Assembly (NCBI GenBank): GCA_029582155.1
Contig: CM055895.1
Span: 12,856,770-12,920,769 of the forward strand
Direction of reading: 5' to 3'
From: Panopea generosa
Taxonomy: Eukaryota > Mollusca > Bivalvia > Adapedonta > Hiatellidae
DNA length: 64,000 nucleotides
The position numbers and the translations under genes were made by a program. This document shows positions 1 to 10,062 of this stretch, piece by piece (within the stretch, counting starts at the first letter, position 1; every line of letters starts with the position of its first letter). Below the pieces are notes generated by a model, which made no database searches, had not been told where the DNA came from, and worked only from the letters and a program-made list of their open reading frames with translations.

Positions 1-215
1 GTTATACTGGGTAGGTTGACTATTTATAAATGTGGTGTACTGCTAGTCTGTGATAAAGGGCAGGTTGACTATTAATAAATGTGATGTACTGCTAGTCTGT
101 AATACTGAGTAGGTTGACTATTTAAATGTGGTGTACTGCTTGTCTGTAATACTGAGCAGGTAAACTTTTTGTAAATATGGTGTACTGCTTGTCTGCAATA
201 CTGGTACTATATACT
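1..215. repeat. Tandem repeat, about 50-58 bp unit, four copies
   Basis: Four imperfect head-to-tail copies carry the core GGTTGACTATTTA followed by TGGTGTACTGCT and GTCTGTAATACTG. Copies drift by small indels and fade out near 215. The array reaches the left edge, so it may be longer. Nothing coding is seen in it. Confidence 0.75.
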
Positions 216-640
216 TGTTAGTCTGTGATAATTTATTTATTGTACAAGTGCTATACCTCATACTTTGTCATACATAAAAGTGTTTTTGTTATTAAGATCA
301 TTCTTGTTAGTTTGTGATACTTTTTGTATGTGAACATGTTGTACATGTTTTGTAGTCTGTGACATTTAAGTACTTGCCAGGCTTTACTCTTGTTATTTTT
401 AGGCAAAGAGCAATTGGATGCTCTATATTTTGTTATCTTTAAATTTAATATCGTTTTTAATATAATTGAGTAAAAACTACTCTTTGTGTAACCATCCCAT
501 GACAATTGGATTATTGTATGTTAAAACTTTTAAGTATTGATATTTGCTTGTTTTAACAATGTATTAAACAATGTTTTATACCTTATTATGTTAAAAAATT
601 ATGACTTTCCCCCCTGGACAATTGTTTATTACCTTTAATA
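216..640. other. AT-rich unassigned stretch
   Basis: No gene, splice-bounded coding segment or clear repeat is visible. The short open frame at 251-505 has no recognisable domain and sits in low-complexity AT-rich sequence. Confidence 0.5.
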
Positions 641-649
641 TCAATAGCT

Positions 650-1430
650 AGTAATATCAGTAGCTATACATGGTCGCAAGATTTATGTTTGGTTGTTCAT
701 AAATAATTATCTTCATGTGTGTATTATACATTATGAATATGCATCTGAAAAGATAAAAAAAAAATGGAAATCGTTGTGATTTTAATTATCTCCCTTTACG
801 AAATAAATACATGATTTCACTTTATCCTACATGATCCAATAGGTTTCTATGTCTGTCCTTTATATATTGTGTGAGTAGGTATGAGTCTGTAACTGGATCT
901 TACTAGTATAAAGCTAGTGTTCATGTATGTACACTTTCCATCCAGTCCAGATGTGCTGCATATAAAATCATTGTATACAAGTCGTTGTTGATACCAGTTT
1001 TATTGCTATGGTTAATGGAATGGTTTTGTGTCTGTTGTTTGCATTGTAGCTAGGTGCGCTCGACCAGTCTGGTCAGTAGATTTATGTTTGATTGTTCACA
1101 AATAATTTCCTACATTGTGAATGTGCATCTGAAAAGATCCTAAAAATCAGCGATACCATTGTTGTAATTTCAATTATCTCCCTAAATAAATACATAGTTG
1201 ATACCAATTCTATTGAGTTGTTTGACAGTATGATCTTGCGTCTTTGGTTTGAATTGTAGTTAGGCGCACTGTCCATAGTCTGGCCTGTAGAAATATATTT
1301 GATTGTTCACATATATTTATCTCTATATATCGTACATTGAGAACATGCATCTGAAAAGATCCTAACAATCGAAAATACCTTTTTTTGTGAGTTAAATGAT
1401 CTCCCTTTGTGAATAAATACACATATTTTT
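650..1430 (+). repeat. Three diverged copies of a dispersed repeat of about 150-190 bp
   Basis: Copies at about 660-812, 1070-1200 and 1255-1428 share the order: TTGATTGTTCACA-type segment, GAATATGCATCTGAAAAGAT, then ATCTCCCTTT and AATAAATAC. The last two also share an upstream piece (GAATTGTAG.TAGG.GC). They look like serial duplications of one non-coding element. Confidence 0.6.
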
Positions 1431-1431
1431 A

Positions 1432-1725
1432 GCTGGCCAGGACAAGTCCAAGGAGAGCTATTGTCATGACCCCGGCATCGTCGTTGTCTGCAGACACCTG
1501 GGTTAAACTTTTGCGTTTAAGTTTAAGATATCTATGCAACCACTCATTGGATGTGAACGAAACTTTGCATGTGTGTTGACCATCATCAATGGAACACACA
1601 CAGACAAGAACCATAACTCTGGATTGCATTTTGGCACAGTTATGGTCTTTTTGGACTTTGACACCCAGAGGCGAGCTTTGTTGGTCTTCTGACAACTCTT
1701 GTTTAATGGGGTTTAACCACATTTT
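1432..1725 (-). repeat. Dispersed mollusc-type repeat fragment, non-coding
   Basis: The segment contains the motif GCCGGGGTCATGACAATAGC (minus strand) next to GGCCAGCTAAAAAT. That resembles the 3' end of a repeat family common in mollusc genomes, from general recollection rather than a search. A 100-codon open frame on the minus strand covers it, but it has no recognisable domain and no splice context, so a repeat is the better reading. Confidence 0.4.
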
Positions 1726-1791
1726 GAACACGACAGGTTATATATGGCATACTCCAGTTTTATTTTAGTGGGGGGGAGGGGGGGGGGGGGA
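1726..1791 (-). repeat. SINE family A tail fragment joined to a poly-G tract
   Basis: CAGGTTATATATGGCATACT and CCAGTTTTATT match the 3' tail of SINE family A (compare 2330 and 39430). The match stops at a run of about 20 G interrupted by one A (about 1770-1790). Confidence 0.5.
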
Positions 1792-2284
1792 TAAATCCAA
1801 GTAGAACAAACATTTAAAAGGCTGCAACTCGTGCCAGAATAACCATTGTATATTAAAATGAGTTCATGAAATTATCTGAGAGCTTATGATTAATAAGTGA
1901 TTAATAAAGTTTGGTTAAGATGTGATGAATGGAAAATTTTGCTAGTGTGTACACATCATCTGGATGCCATTTGTTGATATACACACAGCAAATACATACG
2001 TACAAATGCTGTTCGAGTGCTAATAATATATAAATAACTTGACTAGAATATGACTTGTTCATTACTGAAGCAAAGATTTGTCTGAACTCGGTAACTGATG
2101 ACCTTACTCAAAAATATAACAAAACAAAATAAATTAAAACCTGTGTAAATATAATTGCCATTTTTATGAATCCACTGATGTTATGCAGCAACATTTTCTA
2201 CAATGAATGCATTTTGAAATAAAATAACTTTGTATCATTCTGATGAGTTGACAAACAAGACCAATACTAATGCCATCATTTCAT

Positions 2285-2525
2285 TGTTTTCCTTTTTTTT
2301 TAAGGCATTTTACACTATTTCAACACATTTCAGGTTATATAAGGCAAATCCAGTTATATTGTTGATGGAAGAGCTCAGAATGAAACTGAATAGAACTTCC
2401 GCAAATAACTGGCTAACTTTCTCACAAAGTTATTGGAGTGAGCGGGACTCGAACCTACAACCTAAGTGGTGAGAGGCAAGTGATCTCGAGACAGCACCTT
2501 AAACCACTTAGCCATGGAAGACCCT
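2285..2525 (-). repeat. tRNA-derived SINE, family A, copy 1
   Basis: Read on the minus strand, the element starts with a tRNA-like head: GGCTAAGTGGTTTAAGGTGC (box A region), then GTAGGTTCGAGTCCCGCTC (box B). The body has AACTTTGTGAGAAAGTTAGC, and the tail has AACTGGATTTGCCTTATA and TGAAATGTGTTGAAA. It is not a functional tRNA, because the 3' half of the fold runs into the SINE body. Other copies lie at 7776, 39385 and 56890. Confidence 0.75.
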
Positions 2526-3138
2526 TGCCATAATTCATGACTACCTTCAAGGGTACAATACTGTACAGTAATGTTAGAACTTATTTCAATGAAATGAAGA
2601 AAAAAGATGTCTGTTTCACATTTGTTTCTTTATTGAATTCCATATATATTTAAGGAAAAATAAACAATATATATAAAAACAAAACATGTCAATGCTTTAT
2701 ATTATTTCATACAATATTATGTTTGATATTTAAGGAATTTAAAATCTACAAAAAAACTAAATACTGTATAATAAACATTGTATGACATGGCTTTGGAACA
2801 TGTCACAACACTTACAAACCATGTAAAAATGGTGCATTCTTGCCAAAACCGCAACAACATAAACGAAGGCGAAAAACATAACTGTAAAAAACACACACAC
2901 CAAATATAACAATGTGCTAGAATAAACTACATTGACATAGCTTGTAAAATGATTTGGTATCTAACTAGCTGTTACATGAACAATTATTTAACTACAGTTC
3001 CAATATATCGTAGATTGTGGGGGAAATAGTATTAAACAGGTGGAAATCACATGACCTTTGTATATATATCTAAGTTGTGTGATTCAAGTCTTGTAAAATG
3101 TTGTTTAACTAAAACTGTGTCTAAATAAATAAACAGAG
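2526..3138. other. AT-rich intergenic sequence, nothing recognised
   Basis: No coding potential, splice-bounded exon or clear repeat is visible. Confidence 0.5.
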
Positions 3139-3139
3139 T

Positions 3140-3366
3140 TTACTTAATACAGTATTCTTAATACTGCCGCACTGGAGTATCATGCCACAGACACATAGTA
3201 TGATACCCCACCAAGTCACATTATACTGACAAGACCTAGAACTCGTCTAAATGCTGAGCACCAAGCAAGGAAGCTTTTAGTACCATTTTTCAAGTATTTG
3301 GTATGAAATTGAACCCATGACCTTTTGCATGCAAGCAGACACTTTACCCCTAGACCACTGCTGCAG
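3140..3366 (-). repeat. tRNA-derived SINE, family C, copy 1
   Basis: On the minus strand the head reads GGTCTAGGGGTAAAGTGTCT then GGTCATGGGTTCAATTTC (boxes A and B). The body carries GTATGATACTCCAGTGCGGC-type sequence. It matches the fuller copy at 53690-54005. Confidence 0.75.
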
Positions 3367-5112
3367 CATATGAATTATGTATTTTCATTAAGCATTACCT
3401 CACAGACTTTTTTGTAAATCAACAGCAGACGTATTGGGCATTCATACTCTTTAGATAGTGTGATGTACATTTTAAAAACTGCGACAGCTAGAGTGTACAT
3501 AACATCAAATAACTGTTTTGATGATTCAAGGACCAACATTAATAACCCAATTTAGCCATTTTAAGAATCTTTTCAAAACTACTGTGTAAGTTTGTAGTAC
3601 ATCAAATAAAAAATGCAAGTGCTATAGTGCGTCCAAGTTCAAATAGTGCATTGAGCTTTACTCAGGTAAGATAAAAAGACTTCAACTATTATCAAGTATT
3701 CTATTTACAATGTACTAAAAACAATTTTAAAACAATTTGGTATAAAAAAAAAAGGATTTCTTTGGCAAGACTATAATTGCTTGTTACCTACAATAAAGAT
3801 GTGTTTATTGTTAAAAAATTAGTAAACAATCACTAACAGAGCACATTAGGCAACATTTTTGGCAAGAACATGTAAATAAATTGTAAAACATTATAAATGC
3901 TATTTTTCCTCCTTAATACTTTGCAGAAAAGGTAACAGTAAGATGACAGTAAAAGCACCGCTTATCAGACATTGCAACAATTATAAACAGAAGTATGATA
4001 AAATTGGTAAAAACAAATTTCTATACAAATTCAGTTTGGATTTAAATACCATTGATTAACCATACTATGATATCGACATTATTAAAACATATTGGAGTAA
4101 AAATATTTTGTTACTTTTCTCTTAAATTTTGCAACACATCAACAATAACAATACAATAAAAACTATTAAAATAATTAATTTCAGGAAATGTTTGAAATAA
4201 GAACATTTCTCTCTTCTATTTATAAAACCAAAATTCAATACAAATGGTCTACGATAGAGACATACATCATGTGTTGAATAGCCGTAAAAGAATATCTGTT
4301 TGTTTGCAGGGGGTTGTTTCAACTGTAATTTAAATAGTGGTCAGTGCATCTAATCATCATCCTTGGTATCCACTAGGTGGTGTATTGCTGCATAAACCTT
4401 ATTTCTGCAAGTCACTGACTTCTTGCCCACTTCAGAACTCGGAGAGTCGTTGCCATAGAACAAAATTCATGACCAAAGATCACAGAGATTGGAAATACAG
4501 TTATTTTAGATTTTGTCGATGAAAAGAACATGAACAGTACTGTTTTACCATGGAACTATATAATTTGATATTTGTCCTCGCAATTTATTAAAAAATAAAA
4601 AGTGATTTCAAAGCTCTATACAGAAATCTTGCATTATGGCATATACTGGAAACAGTTATCAATACTATAAATGGAATGAATCAATATATTAAATGGTTTT
4701 TATAAAAAATATCACTTCTTTACCTGTCAGAGAAATTTAATTCATATTAAAATAGTATTAGTTTGACGGTACATTGATAATGTGTGGGACAACATCTTAA
4801 CTTCTTTCTTTAAAGCCAATATATTAATCATTTTCTATCCACTGCACTACCGTCCTGTTTTATTTGCTTAATGCCAGTGATCAACTTTGAAATAAATGCA
4901 AGACACTATTGCACATAAAGGATGATTTTTTAATTATTTGTCATCCTTTATAAAATGAGATGAAATGAAAGCATCGAGTATAAATTAGCATTCCACATTA
5001 AATATACTCTCAATGTTTAAGAAAACTCCTTTAAAACACAAACTCTTTCTCCTTTATAAAAGATCATTTTCGCCTTGTTAGAAATGTAACTGTTCACCAA
5101 TGTTTTTTTCTT
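3367..5112. other. Intergenic AT-rich region, possible weak terminal exon inside
   Basis: Mostly low-complexity AT-rich sequence. On the minus strand, 4349-4462 reads as an open segment of about 37 codons ending in a stop at 4349, with acidic end DTKDDD. A TGA lies two codons upstream, and no good 3' splice site lies between. It could be the diverged end of the gene at 6690-8310 or chance. No other gene is seen. Confidence 0.25.
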
Positions 5113-5117
5113 TTTAA

Positions 5118-5348
5118 CCCTTTACTTCATATAGACGCTTTTGGACACCTCTAATATTGAAAGCATTAATTCACCACGTATCAGCAATGGGTGAATTATA
5201 TTTATATTAACTGACAGAGTGGAAAACAGTGCAGGAAGTGTTCAGATTGCTCGTTACAAGCAATCTGAACTCTTACTGCACTGTTTTCAATGTTTTCAAT
5301 GACCTTCTTTGATTGGTTCTGGAAAACGCGTATCTATGGAGTAAAGGG
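5118..5348. mobile_element. TTAA-flanked hairpin MITE, family K, copy 1
   Basis: The ends are TTAA-CCCTTTACTTCATA and TATGGAGTAAAGGG-TTAA: terminal inverted repeats beginning CCCTTTAC, flanked by TTAA. The interior has a near-perfect hairpin, GAAAACAGTGCAGGAAGTG / TTACTGCACTGTTTTC, around TTCAGATTGCTCGT. TTAA targets with CCC termini are typical of piggyBac-type elements. That class is inferred, since no transposase is present. A second copy lies at 28671. Confidence 0.8.
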
Positions 5349-5894
5349 TTAATTCTCCTCTTTATCACTTATTACGTTTCTGGTCGATCTTTTAATTTAA
5401 GTGCATTTAATCTGTGGAGTAAACCTGGTTTTGTGTCATTTCTCCCTGAATTAACTTTCTTTTGTTCTGCCTTATATTTATACTTTGAGCCATTATCTGG
5501 AACAAAAACAAACATCAAACGTTACTTTCAACTACCAGATCTACATTCTCTGTAAGACATAATATGGAATTCAATTCATTATATTCACTCTGCACTTTTA
5601 CATATATGTACTGTTTAATGTTGATACTTTTCTTAATTTATATATCTAATTTTATCATTAAGTATATGACTTACAATTGCTGATATTAAAAGTTTTAGAA
5701 TTTTAGAAGCACATCAAGTTCACCAATATTGGGTACTTAAATCTGAATGAAAAAAAAGGATTCACTATTTCTATATGCACAAATTAAGCATTTATCTAAT
5801 CAATCCATTCAATTGCAAATATCACACTGGTATGGCAAAAAATGTCCACTTTAATCCTGGAAAAACTATAATCCATAAGCTTCAGCAGTATGCA

Positions 5895-6597
5895 ATAAAA
5901 TACCATGAACGTAGCATTAAGCTAAAGGTGATTAGAACAACTTGGTTGTGTTCATAAAATACCATGATCTGAACGTAGCACTAAGCTTAAGGTGATTAGA
6001 ACAACTTGGTCGTGTTCATAAAATACCATGATCTGAACACGGCACTAAGCTAAAGGTGATTAGAACAACTTGGCCGTGTTCATAAAATACCATGATCTGA
6101 ACGTAGCACTAAGCTAAAGGTGATTAGAACAACTTGGTCGTGTTCATAAAATACCATGATCTGAACACGGCACTAAGCTAAAGGTGATTAGAACAACTTG
6201 GCCGTGTTCATAAAATACCATGCTCTGAACGTAGCACTAAGCTAAAGGTGATTAGAACAACTTGGTCGTGTTCATAAAATACCATGATCTGAACATGGCA
6301 CTAAGCTAAAGGTGATTAGATTAACTTGGCCGTATTCATAAAATACCATGATCTGAACACGGCACTAAGCTAAAGGTGATTAGAACAACTTGGCCGTGTT
6401 CATAAAATACCATGCTCTGAACGTAGCACTAAGCTAAAGGTGATTAGAACAACTTGGTCGTGTTCATAAAATACCATGATCTGAACATGGCACTAAGCTA
6501 AAGGTGATTAGATTAACTTGGCCGTATTCATAAAATACCATGATCTGAACACGGCACTAAGCTAAAGGTGATTAGAACAACTTGGCCATATTCATTA
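5895..6597. repeat. 64-bp satellite, about 11 units, with a 192-bp higher-order repeat
   Basis: Units begin AAAATACCATGATCTGAAC and continue CACTAAGCTAAAGGTGATTA then AACTTGGYCGTGTTCAT. Starts fall every 64 bp from 5956 to 6532, with a shortened unit before them. Three unit variants (CACGGC; CTCTGAACGTAGC; ATGGC with a TTAACTTGGCCGTATTC junction) recur in the same order at 6148-6339 and 6340-6531, giving a three-unit period. Confidence 0.9.
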
Positions 6598-6689
6598 TGT
6601 TTTTGCAGATACTTGCATACTGGTAAAGTCTTTGGCAATATCAACATTAAAGAGCTCAATAATACCAACTGATGGAGACTAATACTCAC

Positions 6690-6809
6690 TTAGCAAACCC
6701 TTGAAATCTGAATGTTGTTCTGCGGGGTCTATATTTCTCATTTTTACATCTACCACTCTAGGGGGCTTGTCGACATTTGACTTCAAAGCATGTGGACTTG
6801 GCTGCAGCA
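6690..6809 (-). CDS. Internal coding exon of an unidentified membrane or secreted protein
   Basis: A 120-nt exon with both splice sites in place: acceptor TTTCAATAG at its upstream edge and donor GTGAGT at 6689-6684. It enters in phase 1 and leaves in phase 1, and it joins the donor of the 8157-8310 exon without breaking the frame. It encodes about 40 residues rich in charged and polar residues, including KPPRVVDVKMRN and DPAEQHSDFKGLL. This looks like the stem region after a membrane anchor. I do not recognise the family. Further exons, expected at lower coordinates, were not identified. Confidence 0.65.
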
Positions 6810-7770
6810 CTATTGAAACAAAGTATCTTTAGTGTCAGTAACTGAATGGTTCATCAATGTCACATACAACAGTGTCATAGTAACATTACAAGATTAATAT
6901 TTGTGATTTTGAACCTTATTGAAGCCGTTTAACTCAAACGAACATAGAGATAATGTTATTGGACACTCTGTCCCCGGCATTTTTAATTTCTCTGCCATGC
7001 TCATTTATGACACTTTTTTCTGTAACTTCTGCATCACTGCTGGATTGTACATTACAAAATAAATGATTACAATTTAAAATCTTAAATTACCGATATCTAG
7101 TGATTTTTAGATTTGGAATGTTATATTTCAAACATATAATTTATACCAAAAATAATGTGCCAATCCATAAGTAACAACTATGAGGTCCAGGGGCCCTATT
7201 ACAATACCTTTTGTTCAACTAAGGTTTTCATACAGAACGTTACAGAGACATTCCATTAATTAATGCTAAGTTATTGCAAATTTTTTAAGGTATATATGCA
7301 TTACTATTTACATGGCTTATGAAACAAAAAAATTGTTGAAATGATAATTGAGTTTTGTGACTTTTTTCGTAATAAACTTTGACACTTAAACGTTCTTAAA
7401 GTTAAGAACTTAAGCAAACGAACCCAAATGCTGATCTTTTATATGCAGTATTATTTAATTTTAAATCTGTAAATTACAAGTGACTAATTAAAGGTTTATA
7501 AGTTATATCATATTTTCTACACCAGTAGAAAATTGTGGCATTGTCTCTGCAGCTTCAGAAGTTGGTTCAAAATAAATTGTTCTATTTTTCATGAAATGTA
7601 TCAAAAGTATCAATTTAAACGCAAATATTGTACATTTTGTGCTGTGCACATTCATGTAATGATGTGAATAAAATATGTTTAAACCAAAATAAACTACACG
7701 CAAGTTGCTATATATTATAATTGGGCATCACAAAATATCTGTTATTTACCTGTAAAATGATTCATTACAA
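6810..7770. other. Intron of the unidentified minus-strand gene
   Basis: AT-rich sequence between the two supported exons. No repeat is recognised until the SINE at 7776. The short frame at 7503-7703 has no domain. Confidence 0.5.
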
Positions 7771-7775
7771 TGCAG

Positions 7776-8012
7776 ATACTCCGTGGCTGAGTGGTCTAAG
7801 GAACTGTCTCAAGATCACTTACTTCTCACCGCTAAGACTGTAGGTTTGAGTCCCGCTCGCTCCTGAAACTTTATTTGAAAAAGTTTGCCAGTTACTTGTG
7901 GAAAGACGGTGGTTCTACTCAGATTCATTCTGAGGTCTTCTTCCACCAATAATACTGGAAATGCCATATACAACCTGAAATGTGTTGAAAATGGTGTTAA
8001 AACTCCATTCAT
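7776..8012 (+). repeat. tRNA-derived SINE, family A, copy 2
   Basis: The head reads CTCCGTGGCTGAGTGGTCTA (box A) and GTAGGTTTGAGTCCCGCTCG (box B). The body has AAAGTTTGCCAGTTACTTGT and GGTGGTTCTACTCAGATTC, and the tail has CATATACAACCTGAAATGTG. It lies within an intron on the strand opposite the host gene. Confidence 0.8.
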
Positions 8013-8024
8013 TGCATTGCTCTG

Positions 8025-8101
8025 ATGGGGATTGAATCTTGGACTGCATTTGAGAGAAGCCAACTGAATTCACCAACTTTATACCCTTAATCACTAAACC
8101 A
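8025..8101 (-). repeat. tRNA-like SINE head, separate family
   Basis: The minus strand reads TGGTTTAGTGATTAAGGGTA (box A-like), then about 40 bases on CAAGATTCAATCCCC (box B-like). It directly follows the family A copy and ends about 55 bp from a splice donor at 8156-8151. No matching body was identified, so it may be a truncated copy. Confidence 0.5.
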
Positions 8102-8156
8102 GTATGACTAACTATATTATATACAAGTCTGTGTCCAAGCGGCGAAGTTGTCTTAC

Positions 8157-8310
8157 CAGAGTAAATCATGGCTGCGACGTGTACCAGGAGAAAAATCAGG
8201 GCCAGTTTAGGGAACAGTCTCATAAAACGTGCAATGGGCTGCGGCGAACAACACAGGGAAAGGTTCCATCGAGCCATATTTAGGTAGACTGAAGATTGGT
8301 GAATTCTAAA
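8157..8310 (-). CDS. First coding exon of an unidentified membrane or secreted protein
   Basis: On the minus strand an acceptor (ATTTTTCCAG) precedes 33 nt of 5' UTR and the start codon at 8277-8275. The coding part runs to 8157, followed by donor GTAAGA. The 40 residues begin MARWNLSLCC, then a basic stretch (ARFMRLFPK), then a hydrophobic segment (LALIFLLVHVAAMIY). That is the layout of a signal anchor or signal peptide. With the charged stem in the next exon it resembles a type II Golgi enzyme, but no catalytic domain is visible, so no function is assigned. An acceptor upstream of the start implies at least one non-coding 5' exon. Confidence 0.65.
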
Positions 8311-8337
8311 CTGGAAAAATAAACAGAATCTATTCAA

Positions 8338-8762
8338 AAATATTATTTTTTTTAAAAATAAATAAAAAATCAATTTGTTTTATACGATTGTATACCGGTA
8401 ATGAATAATATGAATATATGGGATTATTGATTAAAATATATAGACAAATCTATAACCCTAAATATTACTTTTTTAAAAATTAATAAAAAAATAAATCTAT
8501 TCACATGATTATATAATGAATAATATGAATATATATGTTTTTTGTGTTTTTTTAAAATGACGGTAGGAGTTATTGATTAAGATATATAGACAAATCTATT
8601 ACCCTAAATACTATTTTTTTAAAAATTAACAAAAAAATAAATCTATTTACACGATTATAATGAATAATACGAAAATATATGTTTTTTGTGTGTGTTTTTT
8701 TTTAAAATGACGGTAGGAGTCATTGATTTAGATATATAGAGACAATTATAACCCTATGACCC
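8338..8762. repeat. Tandem repeat, about 150-bp unit, about 2.7 copies
   Basis: The segment TTGATTAAGATATATAGACA recurs near 8424, 8571 and 8721, with shared TGACGGTAGGAGT, AATGAATAATA and TTTTTAAAAATTAA pieces in order. It lies immediately upstream of the exon at 8157-8310. Confidence 0.8.
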
Positions 8763-8964
8763 CTACCATCATTAATCTTCATATATCAATTTTTTATGTG
8801 ATGATGTGAAGTGCATAAAACAAAGTTCACTTCTGATTTAATACCTCCAGAAAACATAGGCCATACAAGAATAATACATTTATTAAAATACTGACATCTT
8901 CTAAATATATATTGAATGTGGTTTATGTTAACAACATTTAATATGTTATAGAATACTGTATATA
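8763..8964. other. AT-rich intergenic sequence
   Basis: No gene or repeat is recognised. Confidence 0.4.
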
Positions 8965-9000
8965 TACATTGTATGTGTAAGTATGTCAACCTATACATAG
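8965..9000. repeat. Left remnant of a minisatellite interrupted by SINEs
   Basis: GTATGTCAACCTATACATAG matches the short tandem repeat at 9600-9768, on the far side of two SINE insertions. Confidence 0.6.
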
Positions 9001-9293
9001 CCGGGCCGGATTAGCAGTCGGTAACGCGTCTGACTATCAATCCAGGGGTCGTGAGTTTGAATCCCAGCCCGGCAACAGTCTCCATGATGATTGATATACA
9101 ACATTGTGTCTCATCATCTTTTGTCTCTCACAGCTGATTCAAGTGGGAAAGTTATCAATTACTTACGGAGATGGGGTGTGCTGGAATACTGGTTAACCTT
9201 TCAGGATCCCAGGAAACGGTGGTTATGTTAACTAATCATCTGTAAGCCTTCGATGGCATAAAAATTATGCTTAATATTCAATCAATCAATATA
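9001..9293 (+). repeat. tRNA-derived SINE, family B, copy 1
   Basis: The head reads GGATTAGCAGTCGGTAACGC (box A region) and GGTCGTGAGTTTGAATCCC (box B). The body carries GATTCAAGTGGGAAAGTTAT, GGAGATGGGGTGTGCTGG and GGATCCCAGGAAAC. The tail is a (TCAA)n run. This is the most numerous SINE family in the window, with 13 full or partial copies. Confidence 0.85.
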
Positions 9294-9297
9294 CATG

Positions 9298-9566
9298 ACA
9301 GAGCAGGGTAGCTCCGTCAGTATAGCCCAACAGACTATCAATTCATGAGTTCAACTCCCTGTCCAACCACTGACTGTCATGACTGATAGACAAGATTCCA
9401 TCTTATTGTCATATGTCTCTCTCCACCACTGATTCAAGTGGGAAAGTTATCAGTTACTTGCTGAGAGGGTTGAGCTAAATACTGGTCATAAATATAATCT
9501 TCCAGGAAAGAGTTACCATCTGTTAGTTCTTAATTGCATAAAATTTACACTAAATTTTCAATCGAA
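9298..9566 (+). repeat. tRNA-derived SINE, family B, copy 2 (diverged)
   Basis: It follows copy 1 in the same orientation. Head GCAGGGTAGCTCCGTCAGTA, body CTGATTCAAGTGGGAAAGT and tail TTTTCAATCGAAC are recognisable but more diverged than copy 1. Confidence 0.75.
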
Positions 9567-9599
9567 CAGATCTATATATATAATATGTTACAACATTAT

Positions 9600-9768
9600 A
9601 ATGTCAACCTGTAAAAAAATGTTTGACAACCCAAACAAGTATGTATGTCAACCTATATTTGCATGTATGTCAACCTACACATGTATGTATGTCAACCTAT
9701 ACATGTATATATGTCAACCTTTATACATATATGTATGTCATGTATGTATGTCAACCTATATACATAGC
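9600..9768. repeat. Minisatellite, TATGTCAACCTATACATG unit
   Basis: About seven copies of a 19-24 bp unit, ATGTATGTCAACCTATACAT with length variation. The unit lacks stops in two frames, which explains the small open frames over it. Confidence 0.8.
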
Positions 9769-9969
9769 AGGGTTTCCCCCACGAATTTTTGAAGGCATGT
9801 TGCTAAAAATGGGAGGGGTGGGTATGGGAGGGGTGTCCCCTCCTGTGTTGATTTTTTTTTAAGTTTGACACTCATGAATGGTGCATTTTTAAGTATGTGG
9901 TTCCTTTTAGAATATTGCTGCAATAAAATGAATACAAAGAAATTTAAAGTTTTTTTGATGGACAACTAG
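9769..9969. other. Unassigned sequence with a G-rich patch
   Basis: GGGAGGGGTGGGTATGGGAG precedes an A/T-rich run. No coding or repeat assignment is made. Confidence 0.4.
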
Positions 9970-9971
9970 CA

Positions 9972-10062
9972 AGGAATTTTATAGAGAAGGAAAGGCAACT
10001 GATTGAGATTTTGTGAACGTTTGTGTGTTTACACAAAATCTCGCAATATCTCGTTTTTAATT
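9972..10062 (+). repeat. Dispersed repeat L, copy 1
   Basis: GGAAAGGCAACTGATTGAGA and CTCGTTTTTAATTATC flank a short hairpin-like centre. The reverse complement at 32637-32733 has the same outer blocks and a different centre. Confidence 0.55.

Noticed and set aside
1429-1731. 100-codon minus-strand frame as a gene
   Set aside because: No domain, no splice context, and the sequence resembles a dispersed mollusc repeat.
7915-8373. A 152-codon minus-strand frame treated as one protein
   Set aside because: The frame runs through an acceptor at 8311 and a donor at 8156 and into SINE sequence at 8101-7915. Only 8277-8157 is supported as coding.
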